A stretch of DNA of 64,000 bases from Cercis canadensis (taxonomy: Eukaryota; Streptophyta; Magnoliopsida; Fabales; Fabaceae). Shown here one piece after another: positions 45,640-55,830 of this stretch. Both the position numbers and the translations under genes were made by a program. Every line of letters begins with the position of its first letter. Positions within the stretch are counted from its first letter, which is position 1. The notes beneath the pieces are model-generated. The model was not told where the DNA came from, did not search any database, and was given only the letters and a program-made list of their open reading frames with translations. The stretch lies in the NCBI GenBank assembly GCA_003255065.1, contig QAOA01005809.1, positions 70,700 to 134,699 on the forward strand, written 5' to 3'.

Positions 45640-46274
45640 CTAACAAAAATTACTCTCCCTCTCTGGACTCCCTCTTTCTTTCTCACTGTCTCAAATTCTC
45701 ACTCGAGGTGGGTCTCTCCTCCCCAGCCACCACCGGTAAATGTCGTGTGGGGGAGACCTCGGAGCTCCAACAAAAATGTCAAAATTTCAAATAATAGCAC
45801 TTATCTTCATCAATTTTCCTGACTGGTCCATGAGAAAATCGAACGTGGATCTGTTCGACCCTCATGCGCTCATGGAGGAGACAGGAGATTAGGAAAGAAG
45901 CCGGTAAGTCTGCCTTATGCTAGCTCGCTTCAATGAATACAAGGTTTTTTTTTCTTTTTTTAATTGTGTGTCTTGTCTTGGGTTTTCTGTTACATCTTAT
46001 AGTTTTGGCCCATGATGATTAGTCTTGTGTCTATAAGAATTAATTGGATTTTGATTGGTGGCCTTCTGATTACAGCATGAAAAACCCTAAGCATTTCCTC
46101 CCATGTGAATATCTTTTAATTGATTTCAAATGTTTTTTTCTTTTTGAGCTACAAATGTCCCTGTACACCATGAGGAACAAGTTCTAAATTGTAACATGCC
46201 AGATGCAGAGGAACCTGTATCTTATGAAAATCATGACGACATACCTGTGGCAATGATTGAGGAATCCCCTTCAG
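45640..46274 (+). pseudogene. Captured 5' exon and second exon of an unrecognised host gene, inside the CACTA element
   Basis: A CT-rich leader-like stretch (about 45640-45730) and an exon-like block end at a donor AAGCCG|GTAAGT near 45902. A second block, about 46150-46274, follows a pyrimidine-rich acceptor (TTTTTCTTTTTGAG) and reads ATNVPVHHEEQVLNCN, then MPDAEEPVSYENHDD, then IPVAMIEESPS, ending at a donor CTTCAG|GTGTTT. I do not recognise the source gene. A further acceptor (TGTTTGTCCTGGCAG, near 46592) opens a short frame HEEHREILNSG. Confidence 0.4.
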
Positions 46275-46852
46275 GTGTTTTGATAATTTGTAGATCTATT
46301 ACTTTTACTATGATCGAATTTTAGGCTAATGCTTCTGCTCTTTATTTTCCTGACAAATTAATTGGTGTGTTTGGGTTGTTCTGGAACTTATATAACTAAA
46401 GTTATCCTATATCATTAGTATAATGATGAGATGCTAATGAATGGAAGAAGCTTCAGAGAGATTTTGAATATCCATTTGTAATATGCATTTTGATTATATC
46501 AATATAAATGTATTAAGATTCAATTAGTAAGTTAAAATTTTATGGTATTTTGTTGAGATACAGTATTATTCATTTACTGTTTGTCCTGGCAGCATGAGGA
46601 GCATCGTGAGATTTTGAACTCTGGCGTTTACTTTGAGTGGGCAATTTGCTTTTGCCTAGATTGTTTCCACATGATAACCTCTGTACTTTGTAGCCAGCTG
46701 CTGACTTGCAGTTTGCTTTTAATAAAAATAGGAAAAAGAAATCAGTTTTGCTATTACTTGGTTTCAAATTTGAATTATGTGCAGCTATTTTGTGATTATG
46801 TAGTGAATATTAGTCATAGCACCAAATGAGATTGCTTGACAACCATCCTCAG

Positions 46853-46924
46853 GAACCTTTCCTCCAACAATCTTCAAGGCTCCATTCCAATTGAGTTGTC
46901 GCGTATTGGTAATTTGGATACATT
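46853..46924 (+). pseudogene. Captured ERECTA-type LRR exon 1 of 2
   Basis: A 72-nt block lies between an acceptor (ATCCTCAG) and a donor (ATT|GTAAGT). It reads NLSSNNLQGSIPIELSRIGN, then LDTL. Exons of exactly 72 nt encoding one 24-residue leucine-rich repeat are characteristic of LRR receptor kinases such as ERECTA. The motif VELSRIGNLDTL is one I recall from ERECTA itself. Only the extracellular repeat is present, so it cannot make a receptor. It is captured DNA inside the CACTA element. Confidence 0.85.
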
Positions 46925-47002
46925 GTAAGTATCAAATTATCTATCTCCTCATGCCAGTTTCTCTGATTTAGTACTATATACTAATAGATTATTCCCTCCC
47001 AG

Positions 47003-47074
47003 GGACATTTCAAACAATAAAATTACTGGTTCAATTCGTTCTTCTCTTGGTGACTTGGAACATCTCCTGAAGCT
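47003..47074 (+). pseudogene. Captured ERECTA-type LRR exon 2 of 2
   Basis: A second 72-nt exon lies between CCCTCCCAG and GCT|GTGAGT. It reads DISNNKITGSIRSSLGDLEH, then LLKL. It continues the ERECTA repeat order (NNKI.G.IPSSLGDLEHLLKM in ERECTA as I recall it). The intron between the two exons (78 bp) is kept, so capture was from genomic DNA and not from a processed transcript. A Pro-to-Arg change (SIR instead of SIP) is compatible with loss of constraint. Confidence 0.85.
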
Positions 47075-47563
47075 GTGAGTTCTAAAGCTAGTTAACTGTT
47101 CAGCTAGCTTTAGTGAAGGAGCATTTGATAAGCTCAATCTCTGACTTAGCACTACATATCTTACGTGGATCTGGTTTTAATTTATCAAATTTGGGATTTT
47201 ATGAGCATTTGTATGTATTGATTATTTATCCTAAATTTCAATCTGTGGTGTATCTACTGATTATTGTGAAGGAGACCACATATGGATGATAGAGTTTGTA
47301 ATTAAAAACAGCTGATGAAGGTATAAACAAGTATGAGGATTCTATTTTCTCTTGTTAGTAGTAGTGTCTTGAGACAATTGATAAGCTCAATTTGTGAATC
47401 CATATTGATGTCTTTAAACTGAGATTCTTGGTTGAAATTATTGGTATATTTGTTGGGTTATTGTACCCTGTTTCATAGCACCAATGTGATTGTTATGCCC
47501 TAATTTTGCCTTTGGCATTGCTGGTGCTACTGATGTGATTTACTTTTTAATTGTGGATTGAAG

Positions 47564-47682
47564 GTACGGTGTTTGCTTATGGGCAAACAAATAGTGGGAA
47601 GACATATACCATGCGAGGTTCACAAACAGAACCGGGAGTTATTCCTCTTGTTGTGTGTGATTTGTTTAAAACTATACGAAAG
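47564..47682 (+). pseudogene. Captured kinesin motor exon (kinesin-7 type P-loop)
   Basis: A 119-nt exon between AG (47563) and donor CGAAAG|GTAAGT reads [20 protein letters not shown], then [27 protein letters not shown] is the kinesin Walker A loop (usually GQTSSGKT or GQTGSGKT). The run [15 protein letters not shown] is typical of plant kinesin-7 (CENP-E-like) motors. Only this one motor exon is present, so no motor can be made. Its phase and orientation match the LRR exons upstream, so a read-through transcript could splice them together. Confidence 0.85.
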
Positions 47683-48460
47683 GTAAGTACTCCGTCTATT
47701 CTGCAATTAAAAATGGCATTGATGGTCATGCAAGTTTAGCATGATGTAGTCTACTTGATTATCAAACTTTAGTAATTGATATTTCATATCATCGAATGAG
47801 GGGATAAATGTGAAATGTATGGAGTAAGTGTTCAATGGATAAACACAACTTTATTTGTTAGTTAGCCATTTTAGATAGACACTAAGAGGAGAATTTTGGA
47901 GTGGGGCTATCAAGGGAGTGTTCTTAGTGTGTGTGAGTATGATTATTGAAGATAGAGACTCTCATTTTTTTTTTTTTTTTTTTATTTCTATAGAAGTTAC
48001 ATTAATAGAACTATTATTACTTGGGATAGTGAATTGCACTAGCTGTTATCCTATAAAGGCCCCTCTCAGATAGGTCAAACTATTATTTATTTTCTGGGAA
48101 ATCTTTGATCTATCACACTTGGAGAGAAAGAAATAGCATAAACCATGATACTGCAAGATGTGCTCGAGTGAATGAGGTTAACTCTTATACATTTCATTTT
48201 ATCTACTTTCATTTGCACCATCTCTTACAGCTCAGTTCTGCTTTCATTTTATGTAGTATGATTTGGTTCTGATTTGCATTGAAGTGCATCTCTTCTTTCA
48301 ATGAAACTGAATTCCACTTTGCTGCCTCCATAAGTCTATTCTTTCATTTTTTCCAGAATTAATTCCTAGCAACTTATGTGCTTTCTTCTGGTGTATTGTC
48401 TTTGTTTTTTCCTCCTCTCCTGCCTGCATTATTTATTGAATTTTCTTGCATGCTTTGCAG

Positions 48461-49160
48461 GAGAAGAGGCGGGATACATAGTGTCCAGGCAATCTTTTGA
48501 GGGAGAATCCAAGAGAAGTAACATATTTACTTCTTGCTTATAATTCATTTGATCAATTTTTTCTTGCCTGTCTTATGTTGTCTGAATTATAAATTGTTGT
48601 TTAAATATGATTACTTTTAAATGATTTACATTATTTCCAGTCACGTCATTTATCTTGTATTCAGATAAAATACAATAACTTTAAATGCATTGACTTTGTT
48701 TTTTCCTCCTCTCCTGGCTAGTTCTAATTATCATTTCAATACCTAGGTAACATGCACGTAAACCTGTTGAATGTATTGCATTGCATTTTTGTCAAATATG
48801 GAATTGATCTTGTTTTGACTGAGTCCCTTTAAATGGTTGCTGGTATATGGACTGGAAGTTTAGTTTGACTTGACTTATGAAGATAATTTGGCATGGATGC
48901 AATGTAAAGAAAACTAGCAAGCTGGTCTCATTTTATTTTGTACCATTTTTATTTCTCTTCTTTTCCTGGTAATGCTTTGATGAATGATAACTGTCATTAC
49001 ACCTCCATTTCATTTTTGTCCTTGGGTAGGAAATGTGTGCTAAGATTGAAGAAATTGACAAGGAAGAAAAGCAGGTTTTGCCCAAGGAGGATAATGGTAA
49101 AGTAGCTGAAGAGTAATCCCATAGTGTGGCATACCGAAGAAAAGAAGTGAAGAATCAAGG
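48461..49160 (+). pseudogene. Further captured exon-like blocks in the CACTA element
   Basis: A block of about 55 bp near 48462 follows a clear acceptor (TTGCATGCTTTGCAG). A block of about 130 bp from 49030 follows AGGTAG-type acceptor sequence and reads EMCAKIEEIDKEEKQVLPK, then EDNGKVAEE and a stop. The charged stretch looks coding, possibly coiled coil, but I cannot name the source. The long pyrimidine-rich stretches between look like introns. Confidence 0.35.
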
Positions 49161-50413
49161 TACCACCTTTCTTAACCTCCCTGTGGTCCATGCTTTGTGT
49201 TATAGAGAGCACAAGTTATTGACTCACTTTGCGTCCACATAACATGTAGAGAGAGCAACGATGTTGGGTTCATTTCTTCATTGATTCTTCTAATTAATTT
49301 GTCCAGTGTGCAGTAGGTGTTAGTGCTGATTGCTAAGCGCTTATTGTTAGTAGTGGTCATGAAATGCTAGGGTTCTTGGACAAAGCCGTAAGCAAAATTT
49401 TTGTTGGGAGAAGCTGGTTTGATGTTTGATAAGAGACACAATAGCGCCCACAAAGATTTCATGAGCTTAGTTCAGTGTGGATATTTTTTGCAGATAGATT
49501 GATTGTTCAATAGACATGAGAATTGAGATTTTTGGTTAATCTTCTAAATAAAGATCTCATCTCTTTGTTACTGCTTGTGATTCTTTAAGCAATCATTTTG
49601 TTATTAACATATGCACTGCAAAAGAGGCGAGGGGAAGGACAAAAATGATAAGAACATGATAATTCAACACCATTTTGTTTGCACTTATCCAAATGTACAG
49701 TCTAAATTTAACAGGAAAATGATTTGTGAGCCAACCTAAAGTGAATATCAAATTTTCATGGCCGTAAACGTAAAAGTGGTGTATAAAAAAAGGGCTCAAA
49801 GTAATATTGATTTTTAAGAAATATTATGTAGGAATTTTCAAAAAAAAAACAAAAATCTTAAGAAATTCCAACAGAAATTTCATTCCGTTGAAATTTCAAA
49901 AACAAAAAAGTAATTTTCGAATTTTTTTTTAAAATTAAAAAATATTTTTTTAAAAATATATTAAAAATTCCAACGGTAAAATTCCATTGGAATTTTTCGT
50001 TAGAATTTTTTTATTCAAAACCAAATTCCAATGGTAAATTTCCATTGAAATTTCCGTTAGAAATATTTTCCGTTGGAATTTTCGTTGGAATTTTGCAATT
50101 CCAACGGCTATTTTTCTAACGACTTAAATTCCGTTAGAATTTCCGTTGAAATTAGAAATTCCAATGGAAAAATTCCGTTGAAATCCAGTAATTTTCTTCT
50201 AGTGATGTAAAAATTAACAAGAGAAAATAATGTACCACGATAAACTAAATGATTAAGTTGGCAGAATTTAATTTACTCAGCAAAAAGAAAAATGAACTTT
50301 TTATTTTCTGGACAGATAAAGATAAGCAACTAGAAATTACATAATTGTCATGACAAGGAGTGGTCTACCTAAAAGCATATTTGGCTTTGGAGAAAAAAAT
50401 AAGAACTTTGCCT

Positions 50414-50522
50414 TTAGCCTAACAGAAAATAAGGATGAACTCCAGGAAGAATTTTTGCGCACTTATCCAAAAAGTTGATATCACTATAAGCCAACACGAC
50501 ATCGTCAAAGATTTCACTGAAC
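50414..50522 (-). pseudogene. Captured terminal exon of an unrecognised gene in the outer hAT element
   Basis: The minus strand has an acceptor CTGTGCTTTCAG ending at 50523, followed by an open frame FSEIFDDVVLAYSDINF, then LDKCAKILPGVHPYFLLG and a stop at 50414-50416. It reads like a genuine short last exon. The source gene is not recognised. Confidence 0.4.
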
Positions 50523-51844
50523 CTGAAAGCACAGCAGGACCAGATTAACAATCTATACACATGCATGTGTAGGGCAATGGTAGGCTTATTATCATCATGC
50601 TTCACCAGGGATACTAATTCTATCAATAGTAATACATCCATATAAGCACAAGGATCTACTTAGAAGAGATTCCAATGATACTAAGAAATTAAATAAATTT
50701 CAACAGTGAGCTCACATTTGACGCACTATGGCACATAAATATACGTCCATAATGCTGCAATTCTCAAAAGCATAAACCTGCACATCTCTAGAACTTGTTT
50801 AAGAGATAATCCATAGATAGTGCTAAATAATGGCAACAAATATTACCTCAACTTTCTTCTAAACCTGGAAACATAAAATCAATGAATCTAGTATTAGCCA
50901 ATTATATCAAACCAATTAAAATTGAGTATGCAACTCAAAAATACATAAGTGTGCACATCAAAATCCCTGCTGCTTCCATCTTCCTCAAACAAAATCAGGC
51001 ACAACAAATATTACATGGATAATCAAATGAAATTTTTTGTCTTCTCTGTACATGACATAATATCTAGGGTGAAAAGGACAACATAAGGTGAATAGATATG
51101 GTCGACTAAAACATACATTAATGAGAGAAAGAAGTAGCCAAACTATCAAAATCCAATAAGGATAGAATTATTGTACATTGGTGACTAATAGTAGCAAACA
51201 TGGGCTAATAAAGACTCCCCCTATTTTCTCACAAACTCTTACACATGGCAATAGTTCTAACCAAGCTTCCCAGTCAAAAAGCTCAGGAAGAACCCCAAAT
51301 TCTCAGGTTCATCACACACCTATTATAACATCTACTACCCTAACCCTTAAAATTTTTTCTCAAGAGCAAGGAAGAGTTCTACAGGGTCATACACAAATAT
51401 CTTTTGGTGAAAACTACAAGTCGTCCCCCCCACAACAAGGGCAACAACTACTCTCTAACAACTAGCCTTTGTGTACAACAGTTTCAGGATCTCTACCCAT
51501 GTCAGACGATTTCCAAATCTATCATTGCATCATATCATCCCACACAAAGATTTACTTCTATCAACAATCAAAAGAAACCCACAACAATTTCCAAGTCAAA
51601 GAATCTATAGAATCTAATTTCGGCTCAAACTGCAACAAAATCCAAAAAGGGACCTAACCCACCAGTCAACCAAACTACCACCTAAATCAACAATCAAAAG
51701 AAACCCATAACGTAGAAATCGAACAAAACCATAAAGATAAAACAACAAGAGAGTATTTAGTTCAACTAAATCAAAACTACCCAAATAAACTAGAAGGACA
51801 TAGCAATAGGATATGGGTCTAGTGCAGGAATAACTCACAGTGAC
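50523..51844. other. Interior of the outer hAT element without recognised genes
   Basis: AT-rich sequence resembling introns and flanks. A CAA/ACA-rich stretch (51180-51720) has open frames rich in Ser, Thr, Pro and Gln on the plus strand. Composition rather than selection may explain them. Confidence 0.4.
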
Positions 51845-52129
51845 TAAGGGTGTAATTGGTCCAGTTTACACCCCAAACCGACCAAAACCGAACTGGCCAA
51901 ACTCGGTTCGGTTTCTAACATTTTTGAAAGGAAAACTGAACCAAACTGAACTGGTCAAACTCGGTTTGGTTTGGTTCGGTTTCAGTTTTTGCCAGCCATT
52001 TTCCAAGTAGTTTGTTTTTCCATGTATAAGAGTGAAAGCAAGGAAGGACAACAACATGTTTTATTCGCGGGAGAGAATTAACAGTGATTGAATGAAGCAA
52101 ATCTAGAGTAGCTAATAGTGGGTTCAAGT

Positions 52130-52286
52130 TCCAACTTCTGAAATGCTTTGTAAAGCTGGCCTCATTGCCCACACCATCAAAATGCCTTCCCACAACTTTA
52201 TTACTGTTACTGACATTGTTACTATCATTGCTGCTGCCATTGCTTCTCATTTGGAGAACCTCCTGTTCAATCTGAACCTGACCCAC
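52130..52286 (-). pseudogene. Captured downstream exon in the second hAT element
   Basis: After an acceptor TGCTTGTGGGTCAG the minus strand reads VQIEQEVLQMRSNGSSNDSN, then NVSNSNKVVGRHFDGV, then GNEASFTKHFRSW. It is rich in Ser and Asn and looks coding. The source gene is not recognised. It is probably from the same gene as the exon at 53465-53640. Confidence 0.4.
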
Positions 52287-53464
52287 AAGCATATGTACAA
52301 GTCATGAGAGATAGTGAAAATGACAATACATATTGATTCACTATACAAAAAATAAAGCCAAGACCATCTATATCTATACAACAGTATTATACTCTTAAGA
52401 GCTTATATGCATCTTTTGTAATTTTTCTATTTTCTTTTAACCATGACAATACAACAAATCCAACAGCCAAGAATGATAATATCTTGGCAATTCTGCATTA
52501 TATTTCTCAAGTTTTTAGAAGTTTGTTTCATTTCGTGTTCTTAAACCTTCCAAGTTCCTCATTGAAATTTACATTTGAAAAGTTATCCGAAAAAAAAGAT
52601 CCTTTGGAATGGGGTTAACTTAACAACAATATTCTGAGATGGAAGTCTATTAATTACTAGCCCAATTATAGATTCTTGACAAAATCTAATCCAAGTATGC
52701 ACTTACTATGTCTGAGGCAGCAGCTAATTACAAGGGAAAACCCCTTTATTTCCAAATTAAACTAGAGTGTATTATGTGAACTGATGCCCGCTATTACTCT
52801 TAGGAAATAGTCCCAAATACTTATGATAACAAACTTAGCAGATAATGGATGGCTGCCCAAGCAGTTAGAATTAAAGATCGTGCGCTGTTTGGCTTCAATA
52901 TCATATTAATTTTACAATCATTAATTACTAGCATTTGGCTAGATATCTCATTAATTACTATTTCTGACTAGGAACAAGTTTGATGGATAAAAGGAAATGC
53001 AAGATTTAGAGGTACTTTCTTAAACACAAACTATGAAAGATATATTCCTATTCAATTTGAATATGCAACAATCTCATAAAAGTAGAAAAAGATGATAATA
53101 CATAGAAATGAGGGCATCTTTTGCACTGCAAATATCTAAGCAAATAGGAAAATATCAGTTTAAAATAATAAAAACAAAACTACACCACAAGATTCTAAAT
53201 GCCAATTGTACTTGTATAATCAAAAAATTGAAAATGAGAAACATTGGCTCTCATAGTATCTATCCCCAACCAGTGGAAGGCACTTCTCTACTCTTCTATA
53301 CAACATCTTACTTAAAATGTCTACCATAATAACATAAAAAAAAGGTAATGCAAGTATTAAAATTTCTTCAATTAATGAGTTAAGGAATATTTAAAAACCC
53401 AACTGAATCCAAAATCAACAAGAGAATATAATGAAAAATCACATGAAGGCTTCTACTAGATAAA

Positions 53465-53640
53465 GAGAGAGCTGTCCCCGCCATCAATAGAGATCCAACT
53501 TTAGTACTAAGCTGCTGCTCCTGCTTGCTAGCATCATCATTAGCAAGCATAGAATGCATAGACATGTTCTTCATCACCATTTTCTTTGATTCCAGTTTCT
53601 GTCGCATCTGCTCAAGCTCATTCAATCGTCCCAATGCCTA
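53465..53640 (-). pseudogene. Captured first coding exon in the second hAT element
   Basis: The minus strand, downstream of a CT-rich leader-like tract, reads GRLNELEQMRQKLESKKMVM, then KNMSMHSMLANDDASKQ, then EQQLSTKVGSLLMAGTALSL. It is a helical, Met/Lys/Glu-rich stretch ending in a more hydrophobic patch. The source gene is not identified. Confidence 0.4.
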
Positions 53641-54069
53641 TCTGGCGACGTAGAACAGAGAAACAGTGGCGACTGGAGACAGCGAGACAGTAGAGCACGA
53701 GACTGAGATGGATTGAAGTGAGAGGCTTAGGGATTTCTAGGGATTTCAAAGAGGGAGAATGACAAAGACCGAGAGAAGAGAAGAGGAATTGGGAATTTCT
53801 GAAGTTTAAAAAACTAATAAAACGACGTAATTTTAACATGTCCAGTTCGGTTCGGTTTTGCATCAATTTTTTCTCATTCAAACCAAAAACCGAACCGACC
53901 AGTTCGATTTTTCAGATATAAAAACCGAGAATCGGACCGATCCTCTCGGTTTGGTTCGGTTTGCCTCTAATCCGATTTGGTTCAGTCGGTTTTTCGATTT
54001 GGCTTACACCCCTAACAGTGACAGGGGTTTTCCAAGAACGAATTGACAAAGGAGAAAATCTATACTCAC

Positions 54070-54230
54070 CTCATCGGCGCCGGAAAGGGACAAGGCAGAG
54101 GGAATAAGGGAGAATGAGATTGTGGGATTAAGCTAGGGATTTGAGAATGGATTTTGGGAAAATGGAAGCGGAAGGTCGAGGGGAAGGAGGAAAGAGTTCG
54201 ATTGTTAGAAATAGGTGCCAAAACGACACT
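54070..54230 (-). pseudogene. Captured 5' exon in the outer hAT element
   Basis: The minus strand has a CT-rich leader (CTTTCCTCCTTCCCCTCGAC), then a block ending CGCCGATGAG, then a donor GTGAGT (54069). It looks like a 5' UTR and the first codons of a plant gene taken up by the hAT element. The source is unknown. Confidence 0.4.
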
Positions 54231-55830
54231 ATTTTTGGGGAAAATCTGACCAAATATTACTCCTCTGTGAACCGGCCAATTATTGAGAACCGGTATCGAT
54301 TTTTTCTGTTCACACTGGTTTTTTCCGATTTAACTGCTCCACCGATTTTAACCTATGAACTGAACCAGAATTTAAACCCGGTACCGGTCCGACCGGTTGA
54401 ACCGGCCGGTTCGGTATGATTTTTAAAACCTTGATCCCAAGTGGCACCATTATTAACATTTCCTTCGAATGAATCGAACGTCTCAATGGCTCAATTCAAC
54501 CCTATCTGGGGCATGCCCTCTCATCTGATGATGCCCACATCCACGATTACTCAAGGATGAGACCTCAATTCTGCCATCCCACATACCATTCAACAAACCG
54601 AAATTCGACAATCCATTCTATTACCCATGTTGAACCCTACCACCCACCTCATAGAAGCTGCCTTCAATCCAAGTGAGCATAAATGATGTCTGTTCACTTA
54701 CACTACACCCATTACTCATCATGTTCCCAACTTCGTTTCCCAAAATTTACTGGAGGCGTTACATTTTGAAAAAGAGTCTGTGGAGTATGAGAAATATATG
54801 CAAAAAGAGAAATTGTTGACTCTTGAAAAAAGAATTCGGGTCATGAAGGGAACTAGTTCTTTCGGTGCTGTGGGGATCAAGCAGTTACAGCTTACTCCTA
54901 ATGTGTTCATTCCCAACGATTTTAAGCTTTTCGAGTTTCAAAAATATTATGGCACTGGTAATCCTAAATTCCATTTAGTTTCATACATTATTGAAATGAC
55001 TGCTATGGATGAAGATGAGAAGATGTTGATTCATTTCTTCCCTAAAAGTCTCACTGGTGCTGCTTATAATTGATTCATGAATTTGAACTATACTAAGATG
55101 CAGACTTGGGCATATTTAGTTGACGCATTTTTGAGGCAATACAAGTTCAATTATAATATTGCTCCTATAAGAGAGCAACTGAGAGATATGCAAAAGAAGA
55201 TGGATGAGTCCTTTAGAGAATATGCACAAAAGTGGAGGACATTGGCCTCAGAAATTTAACCTCTACTATTGGATTCTGAATTGTGTAATATCTTCCTTGA
55301 CAGTCTGAAATCTCTTTATCTAGAGTTGATGACGGGTTGTCATTTTCATGAATTTGCCGATATCATCAAGGCTGGAGAGAGAATAGAAGATTTAATGAAG
55401 GCTGGGAAGTTACAAGGGGTAAGTATTGAGGGTAATACTAAAGGAAAGCAGGTTTTCAAAAGAAAAATGAAAGAGAGGTGAATTAGGTTCAAACACTTGG
55501 AACCAACCATTATACTCAACTTAGAAGACCAAGTTATTCTCTAAATCCTTCATTTTCACCATCATATCTAATAAATGTCATCCATTCATCTTATCCTCAA
55601 TACACATTAAATTATCAGTTCCATCAAGCATCTTTTGTTCCCACCTATCAAAATTCACCTCAAATTTTTTCAGCTCCCAAACCACCAGTTAGGCCTAACT
55701 ATTAGGGCTATAGGAACCAACCTCGTCCTTTACAAAGAGATCAACCATTCCCAAAACATTCCTATCACTAGAGCTGAATTATTCAAACAATTGTGTGAAG
55801 CTTATGTGACAGCTCCTAAGCCTGTATAAC

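Larger units (their letters stand above)
45350..50204. mobile_element. CACTA (En/Spm) transposon carrying captured gene exons (Pack-CACTA type)
   Basis: It starts CACTACAAGAAAT and ends CTTCTAGTG (reverse complement CACTAGAAG). A perfect 3-bp target duplication ATG lies on both sides (45347-45349 and 50205-50207). Subterminal arrays of TTCTAACGG and CCGTTGGAATT motifs cover about 45370-45600 and 49860-50190. These are transposase-binding repeats typical of CACTA elements. No transposase ORF is present. The 4.2-kb interior holds host exons in plus orientation with splice sites: two ERECTA-type LRR exons, a kinesin exon and several unrecognised exons. The element is 4855 bp and structurally complete as a non-autonomous unit. 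Confidence 0.93.
51845..54014. mobile_element. Second hAT-type transposon with captured gene fragments
   Basis: The TIRs are TAAGGGTGTAA (left) and TAGGGGTGTAA (right end, reverse complemented). The 8-bp target duplication ACAGTGAC is perfect (51837-51844 and 54015-54022). Subterminal AACCGAACC/GGTTCGGTTTT repeats fill both ends (51880-51990 and 53840-54000), as in Ac-like hAT elements. It is 2170 bp without transposase. The interior holds minus-strand gene-like sequence: a CT-rich 5'-UTR-like tract at about 53640-53800, an exon at about 53465-53640, and another at about 52130-52286. Confidence 0.92.
45044..54433. mobile_element. hAT-type DNA transposon with gene fragments, host to two further transposons
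   Basis: The termini are CAAGGTTTTAAA on both ends (right end reverse complemented), followed on both sides by subterminal CCGGTCGGACC / AACCGGTT motifs. The 8-bp target duplication ATCCCAAG is perfect (45036-45043 and 54434-54441). Without the nested CACTA (45350-50204) and hAT (51845-54014) it is about 2.4 kb. No hAT transposase is visible, so it is non-autonomous. It carries minus-strand gene-like pieces at 50414-50522 and 54070-54230. It inserted into the gag of the Tat/Ogre element. Confidence 0.92.
44896..55830 (+). mobile_element. gag of the Tat/Ogre element, split by the hAT insertion
   Basis: A short N-terminal piece (44896-45035, MNEQERDFGVKFDRMKEQM) lies left of the hAT element. 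The main gag domain lies right of it at about 54780-55480 (PNVFIPNDFKLFEFQKYYGT, MHxxFF-type LIHFFPKSLTGAA, TWAYLVDAFLRQYKFN, REQLRDMQKKMDESFREYAQ, FADIIKAGERIEDLMKAGK), followed by a proline-rich part to about 55830. It is the typical Tat/Ogre gag layout, and broken. Confidence 0.85.

Noticed and set aside
46853-47682. ERECTA and kinesin genes as real host genes at this locus
   Set aside because: Only isolated exons of two unrelated families are present, within CACTA ends that have a perfect target duplication. No kinase, no rest of the motor.
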